Source of the DNA: SIG607 sp045537575
GTDB taxonomy: Bacteria; Bacillota; Clostridia; Oscillospirales; Acutalibacteraceae
Direction of reading: 5' to 3'
Length of the DNA: 57,703 nucleotides
Assembly (NCBI GenBank): GCA_045537575.1
Contig: JAZSPU010000005.1
Span: 1-57,703 of the forward strand
The notes beneath the pieces are model-generated. The model ran no database searches. It saw nothing but the letters and a program-made list of their open reading frames with translations, and was not told the DNA's origin. This document shows positions 1 through 7,386 of this stretch, one piece after another (positions within the stretch are counted from its first letter, which is position 1; each line of letters starts with the position of its first letter). Made by a program: the position numbers and the translations under genes.

Positions 1-414
1 ATGACACGGGATATTACGCTATCCGAAGAGTTGACACAAGAAACCTTTTTTCGTGCATATATGAACTATTCGTCTCTTCGAAACAAAGAAAAGACTTCCG
101 TGTGGCTCTGCCAAATCGCAAAGAATACATATTTTGCGTGGGATAACGAACAAAAGAAAAAAGATTCTCTTGACGATCTCGAAGTGGCAAGCAACGATGT
201 AAGTATAGAAGATGCCTTTGTTCAAAAAGAACTTTCTCAAAAAGCACTACATTGCTTGCACGAATTAGAAGAACCTTATAAGGAAGTATTTATGCTTTCT
301 GTGTTTGGCGGTTTTTCGTTAAAAGATATTAGTTCAATCTTTGGAAAAAGCGAAAGTTGGGCACGAGTTACATTTTACCGTGCCAAACAAAAACTATTAG
401 AAAGAATGAGGTAA
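1..414 (+). CDS. ECF-type sigma-70 family RNA polymerase sigma factor (5' end outside window)
   Basis: The 137 visible residues carry the end of sigma region 2 (EELTQETFFRAY near residues 9-20), an acidic linker, and a region 4 helix-turn-helix (residues about 80-137, with LKDISSIFGKSESWARVTFYRAKQKL). Usual ECF factors have 160-190 residues and 20-30 more residues before the EELTQ motif, so the ATG at base 1 is probably internal and the gene starts left of the window. It would direct core RNA polymerase to a small regulon. It sits 4 bases before a zinc-finger anti-sigma gene, the normal sigma/anti-sigma arrangement. The signal it answers cannot be read here. Confidence 0.88.
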   Translation: MTRDITLSEELTQETFFRAYMNYSSLRNKEKTSVWLCQIAKNTYFAWDNEQKKKDSLDDLEVASNDVSIEDAFVQKELSQKALHCLHELEEPYKEVFMLSVFGGFSLKDISSIFGKSESWARVTFYRAKQKLLERMR

Positions 415-418
415 CGAC

Positions 419-1048
419 ATGAATTGTAATATGGTTAAAGATTTGATCCCACTGTACATTGACGGATGTTGCAGCGAGGAAAGTAAAAAATTTGTTGAAG
501 AACATATTAATGATTGCACTGAGTGCAAAAAACTTTTTGAAGATATGAAATCAACATCTGATATTGTTGCGGTATCTAAAGCGCCTAAAACATTTAGCAA
601 ACTTAACGATTGGAAGGCTTCTGTTTTACAGTCGGTTTTGTTGTTCCTTTCATTTGCTTTGATTACGATCGGCGTTGCCTTAGAGGCAAGAACACCGTCG
701 GGTATTGGAAATGGCTTTTGGGCGATGAATCTCGTTATTCCTGCGACCGGATTTATGCTTTCTTTGGCAAACTGGTATTTTGTAAGATTCTATAAAAACA
801 GGAAGAGTTTTTCTAATTACTCTTTTATCGCCACACTTGGCGTCACTCTGTGTGCTTATATATGGTCAGGCTTCCATTACGAAATAAATCTTTTTGACCT
901 ACTTGCAGGAAATGATTTTGCTAATATTTTAGAAATTCTGCACGCATTATTACTTCTCAACGGAATTGGTATATTGTTGACGGTTGTATTTTGCACTTTA
1001 TCCAAGACACTCTCAAACCAATATGCAAAGATGTTGGGAAAAGAGTAG
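419..1048 (+). CDS. Anti-sigma factor with N-terminal zf-HC2 zinc finger
   Basis: A 209-residue membrane protein that likely holds the upstream ECF sigma factor inactive at the membrane. Residues 1-45 form a zf-HC2 type anti-sigma domain: C3, then H29 followed by C33 and C36 (the H-x3-C-x2-C zinc ligands in HINDCTECKK). Four hydrophobic segments follow between about residues 65 and 200. A GAGGT ribosome site lies just before the ATG and overlaps the sigma gene's end, so the two genes are translationally linked. Residues 90-200 resemble DUF3021-like or other small Firmicutes sensor membrane domains only in hydropathy, so the sensed signal is unknown. Confidence 0.82.
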   Translation: MNCNMVKDLIPLYIDGCCSEESKKFVEEHINDCTECKKLFEDMKSTSDIVAVSKAPKTFSKLNDWKASVLQSVLLFLSFALITIGVALEARTPSGIGNGFWAMNLVIPATGFMLSLANWYFVRFYKNRKSFSNYSFIATLGVTLCAYIWSGFHYEINLFDLLAGNDFANILEILHALLLLNGIGILLTVVFCTLSKTLSNQYAKMLGKE

Positions 1049-1058
1049 GGTGAGCTGT

Positions 1059-1763
1059 ATGAAAAAAGCAATGCCTATTTTGACGTGTTTGCTGTTTGTA
1101 CTGACAATTCTGTATCCTGCGGGTGTGATAATAACGGCGTGTTTTGGATATAACTTTGAACTTATTAGCGTTTCGGCTTTTGCTATCGTACTTGCCGCAT
1201 TATCTGTGTGTCTAATTGTTCTTGAACTTATTTGCAAGAATACTCTCGAAAATAAAGTGATGCGGATTTTGTTAGCTATTATTACTCCGCTTTCCTTAAT
1301 CAATGCTGTATTCTATATTTTTGAGTGTCCTCAAATTTGGGTAATAGCAAGCGCATTATTATCTGCAGCTTGTTGCTGCTACTTAACGGTTAAATACGGA
1401 AAACCTTTATCACTCAAAATCACCGCGTTGGTTCTATCTACACTAATGATATTGCCGATTGGTTTCTTCAGTTTTATTGCCTTGATTTTTGGAAATATCG
1501 GTCAAAATACTGTTGTGAAAACAGTAGAGTCACCAAATGGCAAATATTATGCCCAAGTGATAGATAGTGATCAAGGCGCACTTGGCGGAGATACCCTTGT
1601 TGATGTTTATAAGAAAAGCGAAATCAACTTAATTCTTTTCAAAATCGAAAAGAAACCTCAACGAGTTTATTTCGGTGATTGGGGTGAATTTGAAAATATG
1701 CAAATTCATTGGAAAGATGATAGATGCTTAGTAATCAATTCCGTTGAATATGAAATAGAATAA
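1059..1763 (+). CDS. Membrane protein with small extracytoplasmic C-terminal domain, third gene of sigma-factor operon
   Basis: A 234-residue protein of unknown function. The start chosen is the ATG at 1059, which has AGGGTGAG upstream; the frame stays open further upstream but overlaps the anti-sigma gene. Four or five hydrophobic segments fill residues 1-145. The last 85 residues are soluble and begin with ESPNGKYYAQVIDSDQGALG, the kind of SP-[DN]-G-KY repeat start seen in DUF5412-like Firmicutes domains. It follows the anti-sigma gene by 10 bases and is probably co-transcribed, so it may be a target or accessory of that sigma factor. The family assignment is tentative. Confidence 0.6.
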   Translation: MKKAMPILTCLLFVLTILYPAGVIITACFGYNFELISVSAFAIVLAALSVCLIVLELICKNTLENKVMRILLAIITPLSLINAVFYIFECPQIWVIASALLSAACCCYLTVKYGKPLSLKITALVLSTLMILPIGFFSFIALIFGNIGQNTVVKTVESPNGKYYAQVIDSDQGALGGDTLVDVYKKSEINLILFKIEKKPQRVYFGDWGEFENMQIHWKDDRCLVINSVEYEIE

Positions 1764-1917
1764 CACGAAAGAACACCGCAAGTAATTTCGAAGCATTTTA
1801 TAGTAATAGTACCTTTATCCTAATTCAATCCTCCCTGCTAATTGTTTGCTAATCGGACTAGGTAAAACAACATAATATTAGCAGTAACGGCGTAACACAG
1901 GATAATACATTAATCTT

Positions 1918-1943
1918 AAAATCCCCTGACAACAGGGGGTTTT
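1918..1943 (+). terminator. Intrinsic terminator-like hairpin after the sigma-factor operon
   Basis: CCCCTG (1923-1928) pairs with CAGGGG (1933-1938) around an ACAA loop. The stem can extend with AAAAT on the left and GTTTT on the right, and a T-run ends it. It lies 155 bases after the membrane-protein stop codon. The 1764-1983 stretch otherwise holds no gene that I can see. Confidence 0.6.
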
Positions 1944-1983
1944 TAGGTATCATGAGGAATACGAGAGCCATTTCCCTCGGTAT

Positions 1984-2028
1984 CTCCTAAGCGGAAGGTC
2001 GGGGATTCGAATTCCTTCGAGCGCGCCA
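1984..2028 (+). pseudogene. 3' half of a tRNA-Arg(CCT) gene; candidate attachment site
   Basis: The bases fit tRNA positions 32-76 exactly: anticodon loop CTCCTAA (1984-1990, anticodon CCT), 3' anticodon strand GCGGA, 5-base variable loop AGGTC, T stem GGGGA/TCCTT around TTCGAAT (2006-2012), acceptor strand CGAGCGC, G73 and encoded CCA (2026-2028). The 5' half is missing. The bases just before the loop (GGTAT) cannot pair with GCGGA, and no GCGCTCG acceptor strand lies upstream. A tRNA cut precisely at the anticodon loop is the usual product of tyrosine-recombinase integration into a tRNA 3' end. With this orientation the element would lie to the left. Confidence 0.85.
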
Positions 2029-2033
2029 GAAGC

Positions 2034-2051
2034 GGCGAAGAAAACTTCGCC
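2034..2051. repeat. Perfect 7-bp hairpin
   Basis: GGCGAAG (2034-2040) and CTTCGCC (2045-2051) flank AAAA. There is no T-run afterwards, so it is not a convincing terminator. It begins six bases after the tRNA fragment's CCA end and may be the terminator remnant of the original tRNA locus or part of the next repeat. Confidence 0.5.
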
Positions 2052-2053
2052 TA

Positions 2054-2144
2054 AGATAAGAGATAATGGATAATATTGAATAGATAAAAGATATTTGCCA
2101 CTTTAACTATTCGTTATTCTCTGTTATCTCTTATATATTATCTA
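2054..2144. repeat. AT-rich imperfect inverted repeat (REP/MITE-like)
   Basis: AAGAGATAA-type sequence at the left reappears inverted at the right (TTATCTCTTATATATTATCT, 2124-2143), and GAATAG on the left matches CTATTC on the right, giving a roughly 90-base imperfect palindrome with a short centre. No coding frame is present. It is probably a non-autonomous repeat; a search for further genomic copies would decide this. Confidence 0.5.
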
Positions 2145-2145
2145 A

Positions 2146-2178
2146 AAAACGCTTGAACCAATTTGGTTCAAGCGTTTT
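2146..2178 (-). terminator. Strong bidirectional terminator after the dockerin gene
   Basis: A perfect 15-bp stem, AAAACGCTTGAACCA (2146-2160) and its complement (2164-2178), with a three-base loop and an A-run on the left that gives a U-tract on the minus strand. It ends the minus-strand cohesin/dockerin operon five bases past the stop codon. Confidence 0.85.
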
Positions 2179-2182
2179 GCTA

Positions 2183-3364
2183 TTAAAGTTTTTCTATAAT
2201 TCCTGCGAGGTGGAGTTTTAAGTATGCCATATCAATTAGGTCAACTTCACCGTTTGAGTCTATATCGCCGTTAGCTGCGTTTATCTGGCTAAGGTCAATT
2301 TTTTCTACAAGATAGAGTTTCATAAGAGCAAGGTCAAGGGTTGTTACAGCGCCGTCAACGTTAAGGTCGCCCTTTGCATCAAGTTTTACTCTGTATATGC
2401 CGTTAGCTTTAAATTCTGTAACCACCAGTCCGTCTTCATCAATCCATACTACAGGAGTGCCGTCGGAAGTTAAAACTTCGGGAGCGGTAATGGATGTATT
2501 TTTTTGGTGATAAGCGGTAAAAGTGTTACCCGATAAAGTTCCGTTTGTGCTGTTAACCTCAAAGCCGTCGGGCAGTATAAAGTCTGCAGTAATCATTTCT
2601 TCAATAGAGATATCATCGAAGTAAATGATGTCGCCCAGATTAAATTCTTCTGATGTGATATTTAGATACAAATTATCATAGTTATCTAAGGCTGTGAAAT
2701 AAATTGTACCGTCTAACCAGCTTCCCGTTTTTGTTTCGGGGGTTACAGTAAATTTCGAAGGGGAATACTCATCATAATTTTCGATAGAATCGAAATCAGA
2801 CGTTAGCGGGGTAATACTGTAATTGGTTGTTAGCGTATTATTAACGTAATATTTAAAGTTAATTTTATAAGCGGTACCGTGAGTAACCTTGCCTAACGCC
2901 ATTGAATTTTTTGGTGAGTTAGACGTATGTGCGTTTTGGTATTTGAATGATTTTTCTCCTGTTAAAGCAAAATCGGAGGAAATCATCACAACTGAATTAT
3001 CAGAAAAATCGATTAAAGGATAATTTTCGAAACTTATGACGGGTTTTTTGAAGGAATATACTGTTATTTCTTCCTTAGGCATTGTTACGGGCGGAGCGAT
3101 ATATTCTTCCTCACTTAAGGACCAAATATTATCGTATTCGCGGCTGGCTGTCAGAGTAGGATAAATAATAGTATCGTTTTCGTAAAAATACTCTTCAGTA
3201 ACGTTTTCGCCGTCAATAAAGTTTATTTTATATGTATAGCCGAAAATTTCGCCTATATCAATTCGTGAGTCATCTGTATCTTCTATGTTTTCTGCATATA
3301 CCGGAAGTAAAAGAGAACTAAGAAGAATAACGGTTGCAAGTAATACACCAAATAGTTTTTTCAT
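2183..3364 (-). CDS. Secreted dockerin-domain protein
   Basis: A 393-residue exported protein. Residues 1-24 are a signal peptide (MKKLFGVLL...LPVYA). Residues 110-255 form a beta-rich carbohydrate-binding-like module (SSDFALTGEKSFKY through IIYFDDISIEEM). Residues 331-393 are a type I dockerin: two calcium-binding repeats, DLNVDGAVTTLDLALMKLYL and DIDSNGEVDLIDMAYLKLHL, each ending in a helix. A dockerin docks a protein onto a cohesin. No catalytic domain is recognisable, so it may be a docked binding or structural protein. The start has AAGAAGG upstream. It follows the cohesin-like gene by 37 bases in the same transcript. Confidence 0.87.
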   Translation of the reverse strand: MKKLFGVLLATVILLSSLLLPVYAENIEDTDDSRIDIGEIFGYTYKINFIDGENVTEEYFYENDTIIYPTLTASREYDNIWSLSEEEYIAPPVTMPKEEITVYSFKKPVISFENYPLIDFSDNSVVMISSDFALTGEKSFKYQNAHTSNSPKNSMALGKVTHGTAYKINFKYYVNNTLTTNYSITPLTSDFDSIENYDEYSPSKFTVTPETKTGSWLDGTIYFTALDNYDNLYLNITSEEFNLGDIIYFDDISIEEMITADFILPDGFEVNSTNGTLSGNTFTAYHQKNTSITAPEVLTSDGTPVVWIDEDGLVVTEFKANGIYRVKLDAKGDLNVDGAVTTLDLALMKLYLVEKIDLSQINAANGDIDSNGEVDLIDMAYLKLHLAGIIEKL

Positions 3365-3401
3365 AGCTTTACCTTCTTTTCGATAGTTTTAAATAAGGCT
3401 T

Positions 3402-5561
3402 TTAAAATGCGTTGTTTACGCTTACGGAATTACCCATCAAACCGCTGACACTGCGGTTTATAGGAGAGGAATAAATGGTAAATTCGTTACCTTCTTCATC
3501 AGCAAAGGTAACAAATCCTCTTACCATAAGCTTTACTGAATACATTTCTTCGGTGTAGTTATTTACGTAAGTTGAGAAGCAAAGACTGTGTGTATCATTA
3601 TTGTAATCCCAACAACTGTTAAGACCTGTGGACTTGGACTGTATTATTATTTCTGCATTGTTTTCAGCAGCGGAAACATTCATACCTTCTTTAGTAACGG
3701 AGTTTTCGTCAAGATATTTATTGATAGCACCGTTTCTGTATAAAAATCCGCGTTTAACAATGCTGTAGGTTTTATTGCCTAAACAGATTTTTGCGCCGTT
3801 GTTATCGTCGGATGTAGTGTAACTGAAGTAGAAGCGGATAGCCTGTGTATTTCCTGCGGCGGCAAATCCAGCTTCGGTAAGGAGACTTGCGCCGCCTACA
3901 TTTAAAGCATCTTCGATTTCGGTAATTTTAATATCGCGTATTAAAATAGAGTCGCTGTCACTTTCGTTTTTGTCTATAAGAACTAGATAAGCCCAACCGT
4001 TACCGTTAACAGATTTAATATCATCGGCGGCGGATTGCTCAGATACAACACCTTTTATACTTGCAGTAAAGAAAATATCAACGGTTTTGTAATCATCGGT
4101 AGATACTGCGTTATAAAGCGAAGTGTCAAGGTCGCCTTCAAAACAACTTTGATTTTCATACATATTATTTCCTGTTGCACCTACGATACCAAAGCCTAAA
4201 CCGTTTTCAATATCAGCTTTATACGTAACTGTAAGCTTATAGGTAGTATTATCTGTAAGCTTATCGAGACGGAACATTCTTGCTGTTTCACTAGTCTGGC
4301 TTGAAGCATAGCTTAAAAGCTCAGTTTTGTTTTCTTTTACTACTTCAAATTGCTGATTGTAGCGGTAGGGAACTATAAAGTCGGAACCGCTGTAGTCAAC
4401 TGCGCAGGCAGAAGAATAAAGTGTGAAATCTTCCGCGGGACAAATAGTTTCGCTATATATAGTATTGACTGATGCACCGGCATCGGTGTACCAATTTTTA
4501 TCAACAAAGTTTGTGTCGGGAAGAACTAACTTTTCGTCTTTATATAGAGTTACGGTTTCACTTTCGCCATTTCCTCGGTTAAGGGTTACGCTTACGGGAA
4601 CCCTTGTCTCAAGAATGGGAAAATCACAAGAAAGAGCATTAAAGTATGCGTTTTCTATCGAAATGCCGTTATTTAAATCAACCGTTACGGCATCAACGTA
4701 TTCAAGGCTAAAGGTAGTGTTCGAGAGAGTGGCATCGGCTTTAACGTCAAAGGTTACTGTAGCTATAACGCCTTCTTCGCTAAAGTTGTGCGGATCATTG
4801 CTGTCAAAAAGCAGAACAAGGTAGCCGTCTTTTAGATTACAATCAAGGCTTAAAGCGTCATTGGTTGCTACGCAATTTTTAAATTCAAAAGAGTCAGCAT
4901 CATAATGAAGCTTTGTTTTGAAGATGTAAAGACCTTCTTCGCCTGAAAAGGCAATATCAAGAGATACGCTTTCGTTAAGATATGCGCCTGTGGGAGCATT
5001 TTCGAAGTAAAGCATAGAGTCGATGTCGGTATCTACTATAAAGGAGTCGCCCTTTGTTTCAACATTTTCAACGTAAACCCAAGTTGTGTCCTTGAAATCT
5101 TCTCCGTAAATATAGCGAGTACCGTCTAAATATTCAAAAGCAAAATTATAGGTTTTATTATCTGCTTTTTTGTTAACAGTAAATTCTAGTTCTGCGACAA
5201 CTCCATCTAAAGAGTAATTTACAAGGCCTGAACCGGCAGTCCACATAATCTGAATATATCCATCATGCTCACTGTAAGATGCGGTAAGTGTAGATTTGTT
5301 TTCGTTATCCTCGGCAGCATCGCACTTAAAACTATTAAAAGTGATATTTTCGCTGTCATAGGCCAACCTTCCTCTAAAGGAAGAAAAACCGTCGGTGTTA
5401 TTACTTAAATCCAAGGTTACGATAAAAGTATCCTCGGTATAGTAAATATCCCTTTCAATATTTGTGGTTATGGTTAAATTTGAAGATACAGCCCACGCGC
5501 AAAGCGGTGAAGCGGTAAATATTAAACATAACCCTAAAAGCAATGCTAACGCTTTTTTCAT
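3402..5561 (-). CDS. Secreted protein with two cohesin-like domains and a C-terminal module shared with the 44 kb phosphoesterase
   Basis: A 719-residue exported protein. The ATG at 5561 has AAGGAGAG upstream and directly starts the signal peptide (MKKALALLLGLCLIFTAS, cleavage near residue 25). Residues about 30-170 and 183-315 are two cohesin-fold-like domains, each with the FRGRLAYDSENITF / FKTKLHYDADSFEF strand and a later DGVVAELEFTV / EGVIATVTFDV strand. Residues 322-385 resemble an InlB-type repeat and 386-550 a carbohydrate-binding-like module. Residues 553-719 match residues 812-945 of the phosphoesterase at 44028-48380. No sortase motif, SLH repeat or C-terminal membrane anchor is seen. 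The cohesin call is by motif pattern only. Confidence 0.75.
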   Translation of the reverse strand: MKKALALLLGLCLIFTASPLCAWAVSSNLTITTNIERDIYYTEDTFIVTLDLSNNTDGFSSFRGRLAYDSENITFNSFKCDAAEDNENKSTLTASYSEHDGYIQIMWTAGSGLVNYSLDGVVAELEFTVNKKADNKTYNFAFEYLDGTRYIYGEDFKDTTWVYVENVETKGDSFIVDTDIDSMLYFENAPTGAYLNESVSLDIAFSGEEGLYIFKTKLHYDADSFEFKNCVATNDALSLDCNLKDGYLVLLFDSNDPHNFSEEGVIATVTFDVKADATLSNTTFSLEYVDAVTVDLNNGISIENAYFNALSCDFPILETRVPVSVTLNRGNGESETVTLYKDEKLVLPDTNFVDKNWYTDAGASVNTIYSETICPAEDFTLYSSACAVDYSGSDFIVPYRYNQQFEVVKENKTELLSYASSQTSETARMFRLDKLTDNTTYKLTVTYKADIENGLGFGIVGATGNNMYENQSCFEGDLDTSLYNAVSTDDYKTVDIFFTASIKGVVSEQSAADDIKSVNGNGWAYLVLIDKNESDSDSILIRDIKITEIEDALNVGGASLLTEAGFAAAGNTQAIRFYFSYTTSDDNNGAKICLGNKTYSIVKRGFLYRNGAINKYLDENSVTKEGMNVSAAENNAEIIIQSKSTGLNSCWDYNNDTHSLCFSTYVNNYTEEMYSVKLMVRGFVTFADEEGNEFTIYSSPINRSVSGLMGNSVSVNNAF

Positions 5562-5611
5562 AAAAAAACTCTCCTTCAAGCCCATATATAAATATATACT
5601 TATACGATATA

Positions 5612-5640
5612 ATTATACGACTTTGGTTTGGTAAAGTCAA
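5612..5640 (-). promoter_or_regulatory. Sigma-A promoter of the cohesin/dockerin operon
   Basis: On the minus strand, TTGACT (plus 5635-5640) and TATAAT (plus 5612-5617) are separated by 17 bases, 51 bases upstream of the start codon. Confidence 0.8.
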
Positions 5641-5645
5641 TAATA

Positions 5646-5669
5646 AAAACGGCGCATACGCGCCGTTTT
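5646..5669 (-). terminator. Intrinsic terminator of the nrdR-AEC operon
   Basis: AAAACGGCGC (5646-5655) pairs with GCGCCGTTTT (5660-5669) around ATAC. The minus strand then reads a T-rich tract. The stem overlaps the stop codon of the transporter gene. Confidence 0.85.
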
Positions 5670-6624
5670 AAAGGATTTGTTGAGCAAGTGCCACGTAAAG
5701 CGGCATTGTAATTATTGAAAGAAGTGTTGAAAGAGAAACTAGTTTTACCGATAAAGCTGTATCTCTATTGAATTTTGCAGAGAAAACAGTTGTAACTGCC
5801 GCACAGGGCGCGCTTACCGCGACGATGCAGGAAACAGCAATTTTATTTTCAATTGCAAAGGGTGTTTGCTTAAGTAAAAGGAGAAGCAGCAAACAGACGG
5901 CAGGGGAGATAACCAACCTTGAAATTATTGGAAGCCATATTCTTTTATCGGTAATGGCTGTAATGATTTTGGATTTTGAAAGATAATATCCTATAATAAT
6001 CATAGGTACGGGGGTATTAAGGTTGCCTATATGACCTATTGCGCTGCTTATGGGGGAGGGAATGACAGAGCCTAATTTGCAAAGGAAGATAATCATACCT
6101 ACCGTTATGGCAATTACTCCCGGATTAAAAATAACCTTTGCAGCGGTGATTTTCGTTTCTTTTCCGCCGTATAAAACAAGACCGTAGGTCCAAAGTGCAA
6201 TATTGAATATTACCACGTAAGCGCTTCCTAAAAACACACCGTCATTTCCTAAAATGGCAAGTTGCAAGGGCAAAGCCATATATCCTGCATTTGAAAAAAT
6301 AACGCTGAAACGGGAAACTATTTTTGCATCCTGTTCCTTGTTTCTTAGCAGAGTATAGGCTATAACGCCCGATACTAAGTGAAAAACAACGGAAATTGCA
6401 AAGGCGATCATCAGCTTTAAAAACATTGATTTATCAAAGGGACGCAAAAATGAGTTTATTATTACCGCGGGAGTGGCAAAATAAAGCACCAAATCTGAAA
6501 GCCCTTTAGAAATATTGTCATTTATAAGCTTTGTCTTTCCGCAGATAAAACCTATGGAAATAAGTATAAATAGTACGAAAACCTGAGCGGCAACCGCACC
6601 GAAATTCCTTAGTAATTCTGTCAT
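5668..6624 (-). CDS. AEC (auxin efflux carrier) family transporter
   Basis: A 318-residue integral membrane protein with about ten hydrophobic segments in two halves, the AEC/permease layout (VLFILISIGFICGKTKLI at the N-terminus, FATPAVIINSFLRP in the first half, ISAPCAAVTT-like VSAPCAAVTTVFSAKF near residue 275). Family members export or import small organic acids such as malonate or malate; the substrate here is unknown. Its start codon overlaps the nif3 stop by four bases, so it is the last gene of the nrdR-gltX-glnS-nif3 operon. That context gives no substrate hint. Confidence 0.88.
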   Translation of the reverse strand: MTELLRNFGAVAAQVFVLFILISIGFICGKTKLINDNISKGLSDLVLYFATPAVIINSFLRPFDKSMFLKLMIAFAISVVFHLVSGVIAYTLLRNKEQDAKIVSRFSVIFSNAGYMALPLQLAILGNDGVFLGSAYVVIFNIALWTYGLVLYGGKETKITAAKVIFNPGVIAITVGMIIFLCKLGSVIPSPISSAIGHIGNLNTPVPMIIIGYYLSKSKIITAITDKRIWLPIISRLVISPAVCLLLLLLLKQTPFAIENKIAVSCIVAVSAPCAAVTTVFSAKFNRDTALSVKLVSLSTLLSIITMPLYVALAQQIL

Positions 6625-7376
6625 ATGTTAATACACACCTTTATGGGTGAAAAATGGTCGGTTATAAATTCTACATCGGGAAATTTTGTTTTAAGAAGCT
6701 CACAAAGGGGCTCAATAACTGTATCTTCTGTGGGAAAATGCCCCGCATCAATAAGAGTGATTCCCATTTTTGCAGCATCTAAAAACTGATGATGCTTTAC
6801 TTCGCTCGTTATAAAAGCATCACAGCCGTAAGCTACACAATCATAAAAAAGGTCTGCGCCGCTTCCACCGCATACAGCTACGGTTTTCACTTTGCCTTCA
6901 CCTACGTATTTTACGGCGGTATCAAGCTTTTTGCCTACAAATGCGGCAAAATCGTTGCTGTTTATTTCGCTGATTAGTTCGCCTTTTCTATAGGTGAATC
7001 CATCACTTGCAGTTAAAACCTCAACGTTTTTGAGTTCTAGCGCGTTGGCTAGAGCATCATTAACTCCGTCTTTGCAGGTGTCTAGATTTGTATGCATAGA
7101 AATTACCGCAATCCCGTTTTCAATAAGGCGGTAAACTATATCGCCCTTTTTTATGTTTTTAAGTCCTTTAAAGATTACTGGATGGTGGGTTATGATAAGC
7201 TTTGCGCCCTTTTCTATGGCGGTATCAATAGCGCTGTTCGTACAGTCTAACGCTAAAACAGCAGACTTTATGTCTGCTGTTTTGTCGCCGATAAGAAATC
7301 CGGGATTATCATAATCTAAAGCTTTGTCCACAGGGAATTTTTCGTTTAAAAATTGGTAAATCTTATCTATTGTCAT
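6621..7376 (-). CDS. Nif3-like dinuclear metal centre protein (YqfO/NIF3 family)
   Basis: A 251-residue protein. The ATG at 7376 has AAGGAAG upstream; an earlier in-frame start would overlap glnS. Metal-binding motifs of the NIF3 family are visible: THHPVIFKG (residues about 60-70), HTNLD near 96-100, and GHFPTED near the C-terminus, with HH in SEVKHHQ. The short form, without the extra CutA-like insert, is seen. The family forms hexameric rings with two metal ions per subunit and is often annotated as a GTP cyclohydrolase I type 2 homologue, but its reaction remains unclear. It sits 10 bases after glnS. Confidence 0.9.
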   Translation of the reverse strand: MTIDKIYQFLNEKFPVDKALDYDNPGFLIGDKTADIKSAVLALDCTNSAIDTAIEKGAKLIITHHPVIFKGLKNIKKGDIVYRLIENGIAVISMHTNLDTCKDGVNDALANALELKNVEVLTASDGFTYRKGELISEINSNDFAAFVGKKLDTAVKYVGEGKVKTVAVCGGSGADLFYDCVAYGCDAFITSEVKHHQFLDAAKMGITLIDAGHFPTEDTVIEPLCELLKTKFPDVEFITDHFSPIKVCINI

Positions 7377-7386
7377 TTTATCTTCC

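Noticed and set aside
1984..2028. Considered as a functional tRNA gene.
   Set aside because: D arm, 5' anticodon strand and 5' acceptor strand are absent, so it cannot fold as a tRNA.
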